From Planctomycetota bacterium (GTDB lineage Bacteria > Planctomycetota > Planctomycetia > Pirellulales > PNKZ01), in the NCBI GenBank assembly GCA_018242585.1, contig JAFEBQ010000046.1:1-64000 (forward strand): a DNA stretch of 64,000 nucleotides. The letters run 5' to 3'. The notes under the pieces were generated by a model. It made no database searches and was not told the DNA's origin. It saw only the letters and a program-made list of their open reading frames with translations. Made by a program: the position numbers and the translations under genes. Below are positions 61,447 through 64,000 of this stretch, in pieces; the first letter of the stretch is position 1, and every line of letters starts with the position of its first letter.

Positions 61447-63210
61447 TTAGGTCAGCTGCAGCGCCAACAGCTCGTCGGCCGTGGCTTCGCGGCGCGAGAT
61501 TTCGCGAATGTCCTCGCGAGCGCGGAAGAAGGCTTCGACCACTTGGGCGTCCCACTGCTTGCCAGCGCCGCCGCGAATGATCGCGTCAAGCTTTTCGTCC
61601 GGCATGCCGGGGCGGTAGGGACGGTCGCTGGCCATCGCGTCGTAAGCGTCGGCCACGGCGCAAACCCGCGCCAACAGCGGGATGTTCTCGCCGGCCAGGG
61701 CGTGCGGGTAGCCGCTGCCGTCCCAGGCCTCGTGGTGATGCAGCACAATGGGCAGCATCGGCTGCAGTTGCCGCAAGTCGCGCAAGATGCGATAGCCGAT
61801 CTCGGCATGACGCTTGACGTGCTCGAACTCGGCGTCGGTCAACTTGCCCGGCTTGCGGAGCACGCCATCGTCGATGCCGATCTTGCCGATGTCGTGCAGC
61901 AGCCCGGCCAGATACATCGTCTTGGTCGCGTCCTGACTCATCCCCATTTCCTGGGTCAGCCGAGCGGCCACGCGGGCCACGCGATCGCTGTGACCGCGGG
62001 TGTACGGGTCCTTGGCGTCGATGGCGCTGACCATGGCGCGGACCACGTCGGCCAGCACGGCGGCTTGTTGCTTGTACAGGCCGACGTTGGCGCTGTGAAT
62101 GCCCAGGATCGTACCGACGCTGAACAGCAGGTTGGCTTCGACCGAGGTGAACTCGCCATGCTTGTTGTGGTTGACGGCGGCCAGCCAGCCGAACAGTCGG
62201 TCCCCTTCAGTGATCGGCACCAGCACCATTTCATGGACGCTCGGCCACGACCAGCCCGCCGCCTCGGTCGCCAGCCGGTTAAGCACCAGCGGCGCGCTTT
62301 GCGGGCCCAGCTTCATCACGTTGACCAGGTCGACCAACTCGGACTCGCACAGCCGGCAGGGGCCCCAGTTGATCTGGTGCGGCTCGACAGCGGCGGTCGG
62401 CACGCTCTGCTCGACCGACTCGGGCAGGAACTGAATCAACAGCGACTCGGCCGGCACGGCCGCGGCCAGCCAACCAAGCGCCTGGCTGGCGAGGTCTTCC
62501 TTGTTGCTTGACAGTTTCAGGCTGTGCGTCAGCCGGTACATCAAACTGATTTCTTCAAACGTGGCCGAGATGTGCGTGGCCAGGTTTTCGTTTTCGATTT
62601 CCAACCGCCGCGCGTGGCGGTCGCTGTCGAGCTTGGCGACCAGCATCTCGCAAATGCGCTCGACCATGTTCGGCAGGGTGACGCGCTGGTGCAGGCACCA
62701 GGCGAACAGATCGACCACCTGGCAACCCAGCGATTGGGCCGCCCGGGTCACGTCGTAGTCGCCGTGAATCGGTCGGGTGACGTACGCCGCCACGGCCACG
62801 TAGTGGTGTTCCTCGGCCGTGTGGACCGGCAAGGCGTAGAGCAGCAGCGGGTCTTCCTCGGCCAAGGCCTGGGCCCGGTTGCCGCGCCCCACGGCGCAAA
62901 TCAATTCGGTGTAGCGGTTCCAGTCGACCGGCGGGCGTTCGAGCGTCTGGTGCAGCAGCGCGCCGGTCTCGGCATCGAACAGGGCCAGCGGCGCATCGAC
63001 CCAGCGTTGCAACTGTGACGCGACCGACAAGGCGTGGAGCGATTTCTGGACGTGATGCTCGGGGGCTTGCGGCCAGGGGGAAACGCAGGTGATCGAGTGG
63101 TTCTGGTGGGCGTGGTTCGCGGTCACTGTTTGCTCGACGAAGGCCTGGGTCAGATTGACCAGGTGCAACGACGCATCGACCGAGGGCTGGGGTTGCTGGC
63201 AGTTCGACAT
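61447..63210 (-). CDS. GAF and HD-GYP domain protein, putative cyclic-di-GMP phosphodiesterase
   Basis: This 587-residue cytosolic protein has a sensory N-terminal half that ends in a GAF domain (ISLMYRLTHSLKLSSNKEDL through GDRLFGWLAAVNHNKHGEFT), including a CRLC pair within an insertion. The C-terminal HD-GYP domain is complete: HSDRVARVAARL, LLHDIGKIGIDDGVLRKPGK, HHEAWDGSGYP, ADAYDAMASDRPYR and GAGKQWDAQVVEAFF. All HD-GYP catalytic residues are seen, so hydrolysis of cyclic di-GMP is likely, though not proven. The ATG at 63210 is preferred since codons further upstream show no coding character. It is divergent from the partial secreted-protein gene. Confidence 0.92.
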   Translation of the reverse strand: MSNCQQPQPSVDASLHLVNLTQAFVEQTVTANHAHQNHSITCVSPWPQAPEHHVQKSLHALSVASQLQRWVDAPLALFDAETGALLHQTLERPPVDWNRYTELICAVGRGNRAQALAEEDPLLLYALPVHTAEEHHYVAVAAYVTRPIHGDYDVTRAAQSLGCQVVDLFAWCLHQRVTLPNMVERICEMLVAKLDSDRHARRLEIENENLATHISATFEEISLMYRLTHSLKLSSNKEDLASQALGWLAAAVPAESLLIQFLPESVEQSVPTAAVEPHQINWGPCRLCESELVDLVNVMKLGPQSAPLVLNRLATEAAGWSWPSVHEMVLVPITEGDRLFGWLAAVNHNKHGEFTSVEANLLFSVGTILGIHSANVGLYKQQAAVLADVVRAMVSAIDAKDPYTRGHSDRVARVAARLTQEMGMSQDATKTMYLAGLLHDIGKIGIDDGVLRKPGKLTDAEFEHVKRHAEIGYRILRDLRQLQPMLPIVLHHHEAWDGSGYPHALAGENIPLLARVCAVADAYDAMASDRPYRPGMPDEKLDAIIRGGAGKQWDAQVVEAFFRAREDIREISRREATADELLALQLT

Positions 63211-63613
63211 GGCCGATTCAGCAGTCCAAAACGAGTGACGCGACGCGGGTTTCGCCCCAAAAGGTCCGTGAGTGCATCGCGGGGCCGGCGCGCCGGTCGA
63301 GGCGCACTCCCCCTCCATGACTCGTAGCAAACCTAGGTCAGTCCCCAGCCAGGGGCAATTCACCCCAGCCGGCGCAAAGTGCAGCTTTCGAGAGGGGCGA
63401 GTTCCGAATGTAACAATTGTAATTCTCGCGCCGGCTCCACACGGCCAGCCTGTCGACAGCCTGACGGTTTCGCCGAGCGAGCCACAAAATGTGTTCGCCC
63501 GGTAGCGGGCGTGTTATGCTGAACCGCGCTCGGCAGGCCGGCTCCCAGGCACACTGGTCTGGCAGCATCGCTCCAACGCACGCACGCTAAAAATCGAGAA
63601 AGGCCGGTTACTC
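63211..63613. other. Divergent intergenic region upstream of HD-GYP and final gene
   Basis: There are about 400 bases without a supported gene. A CGCCCGGTAGCGGGCG hairpin at 63493-63508 precedes TTATGCT, which could be a -10-like element for the rightward gene but has no clear -35. Otherwise nothing recognised. Confidence 0.4.
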
Positions 63614-64000
63614 ATGCGGCATCGCACGTGGGGTTCGACGGTCGCGCTATGCACCCTGCTGGTCAGCTTCGCGGCCGGCACGGCCTGGGCCCAACGACCC
63701 AATAAGCAGTCTGGCGCGGGCTCGAAGCCGATCAAGGTCGAAGGAGCCATCAAGTCGATCGCCAACAACGTCATCACCGTCAGCTCGGGGCGCGACAACA
63801 CGGTGCAAGTGATGGTCGCGCCGACCACCAACCTGGCCATCACCGGCACGGCCGAACTGGGAGCGCTGGCCGTGGGGATGAACGTCGATTTCACCGCCGA
63901 GCTGAACAAGGCGGGTGAGATTCAGGACGAGATTAAGGAGCTGACCCTGCGCGAAGCGACCGACGCATCGGTCAAGCCGGGGCTGTACGAGCCGGAAGAC
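63614..64000 (+). CDS. Secreted protein of unknown function, 3' end outside window
   Basis: An ATG at 63614 opens a frame that stays open to the last base (129 codons). It starts with a signal peptide (RTWGSTVALCTLLVSFAAG, cleavage near TAWA-Q). The mature part is beta-rich: IKVEGAIKSIANNVITVSSG, VQVMVAPTTNLAITGTAELG and ALAVGMNVDFTAELNKAGEI. The pattern, a short OB-like or DUF5666-like strand repeat with 'GxI...ITV...' units, is suggestive only. It is divergent from the HD-GYP gene. Confidence 0.7.
   Translation, partial: MRHRTWGSTVALCTLLVSFAAGTAWAQRPNKQSGAGSKPIKVEGAIKSIANNVITVSSGRDNTVQVMVAPTTNLAITGTAELGALAVGMNVDFTAELNKAGEIQDEIKELTLREATDASVKPGLYEPED

Overview
The window looks like a chromosome segment of a planctomycete (Planctomycetota, probably a Pirellulales-type lineage). 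The evidence is its families: two PSD1/DUF1501 gene pairs, a DUF1592/DUF1552 pair, a sulfatase, several Tat-exported enzymes, a large Ser/Thr kinase with C-terminal membrane helices and an AsmA-like giant protein. Most genes are GC-rich. The window starts inside groEL and ends inside a small secreted protein gene. I found no rRNA, tRNA, CRISPR array, transposase or prophage.

Layout. 1-6.2 kb holds the 3' end of groEL with a clear terminator, a hicBA-type toxin-antitoxin pair, ymdB and rny (RNA decay, minus strand), and tilS. 6.5-8 kb is an MFS transporter of lower GC. 8.1-18.7 kb is a long co-directional plus-strand run: AsmA-like protein, small conserved protein, dapF, DUF374 acyltransferase, xseA, xseB, ispA, dxs; the last four form the familiar exonuclease VII/isoprenoid block. 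18.8-26.4 kb is an accessory stretch: Uma2 nuclease-fold protein, TPR protein, PhyH dioxygenase, Tat-exported amidohydrolase, a NanM-like kelch protein with a NanA/DapA-like lyase, and a sulfatase. 26.5-32.7 kb is a tripartite RND efflux operon (adaptor, pump, outer-membrane factor). 32.9-35.3 kb has a Gfo/Idh/MocA oxidoreductase and a CBS-domain protein. 35.5-55.1 kb is the planctomycete cytochrome/DUF1501 region, interrupted by a kinase and by an AT-richer PHP-SMC ATPase gene that looks like a transferred defence gene. 55.5-64 kb has a mosaic lipoprotein, a degenerate LarA-like protein, a YgfZ-type protein, a conserved hypothetical, an HD-GYP protein and the truncated secreted protein.

The most distinctive feature is the intergenic DNA. 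At least eight families of short palindromic or heptamer-based repeats (called A-H here) fill the spacers. They often begin at, overlap or supply the stop codon of the upstream gene. The two PSD1-DUF1501 operons carry the same repeats in the same order and orientation (F between the genes; a GCGATTA heptamer track then a D element after the DUF1501 stop), although the encoded proteins have clearly diverged. This points to orientation-specific 3'-UTR elements, gene conversion, or selective retention.

Start codons were chosen from Shine-Dalgarno spacing and family N-termini. Assignments rest on motif reading and no database search was run.
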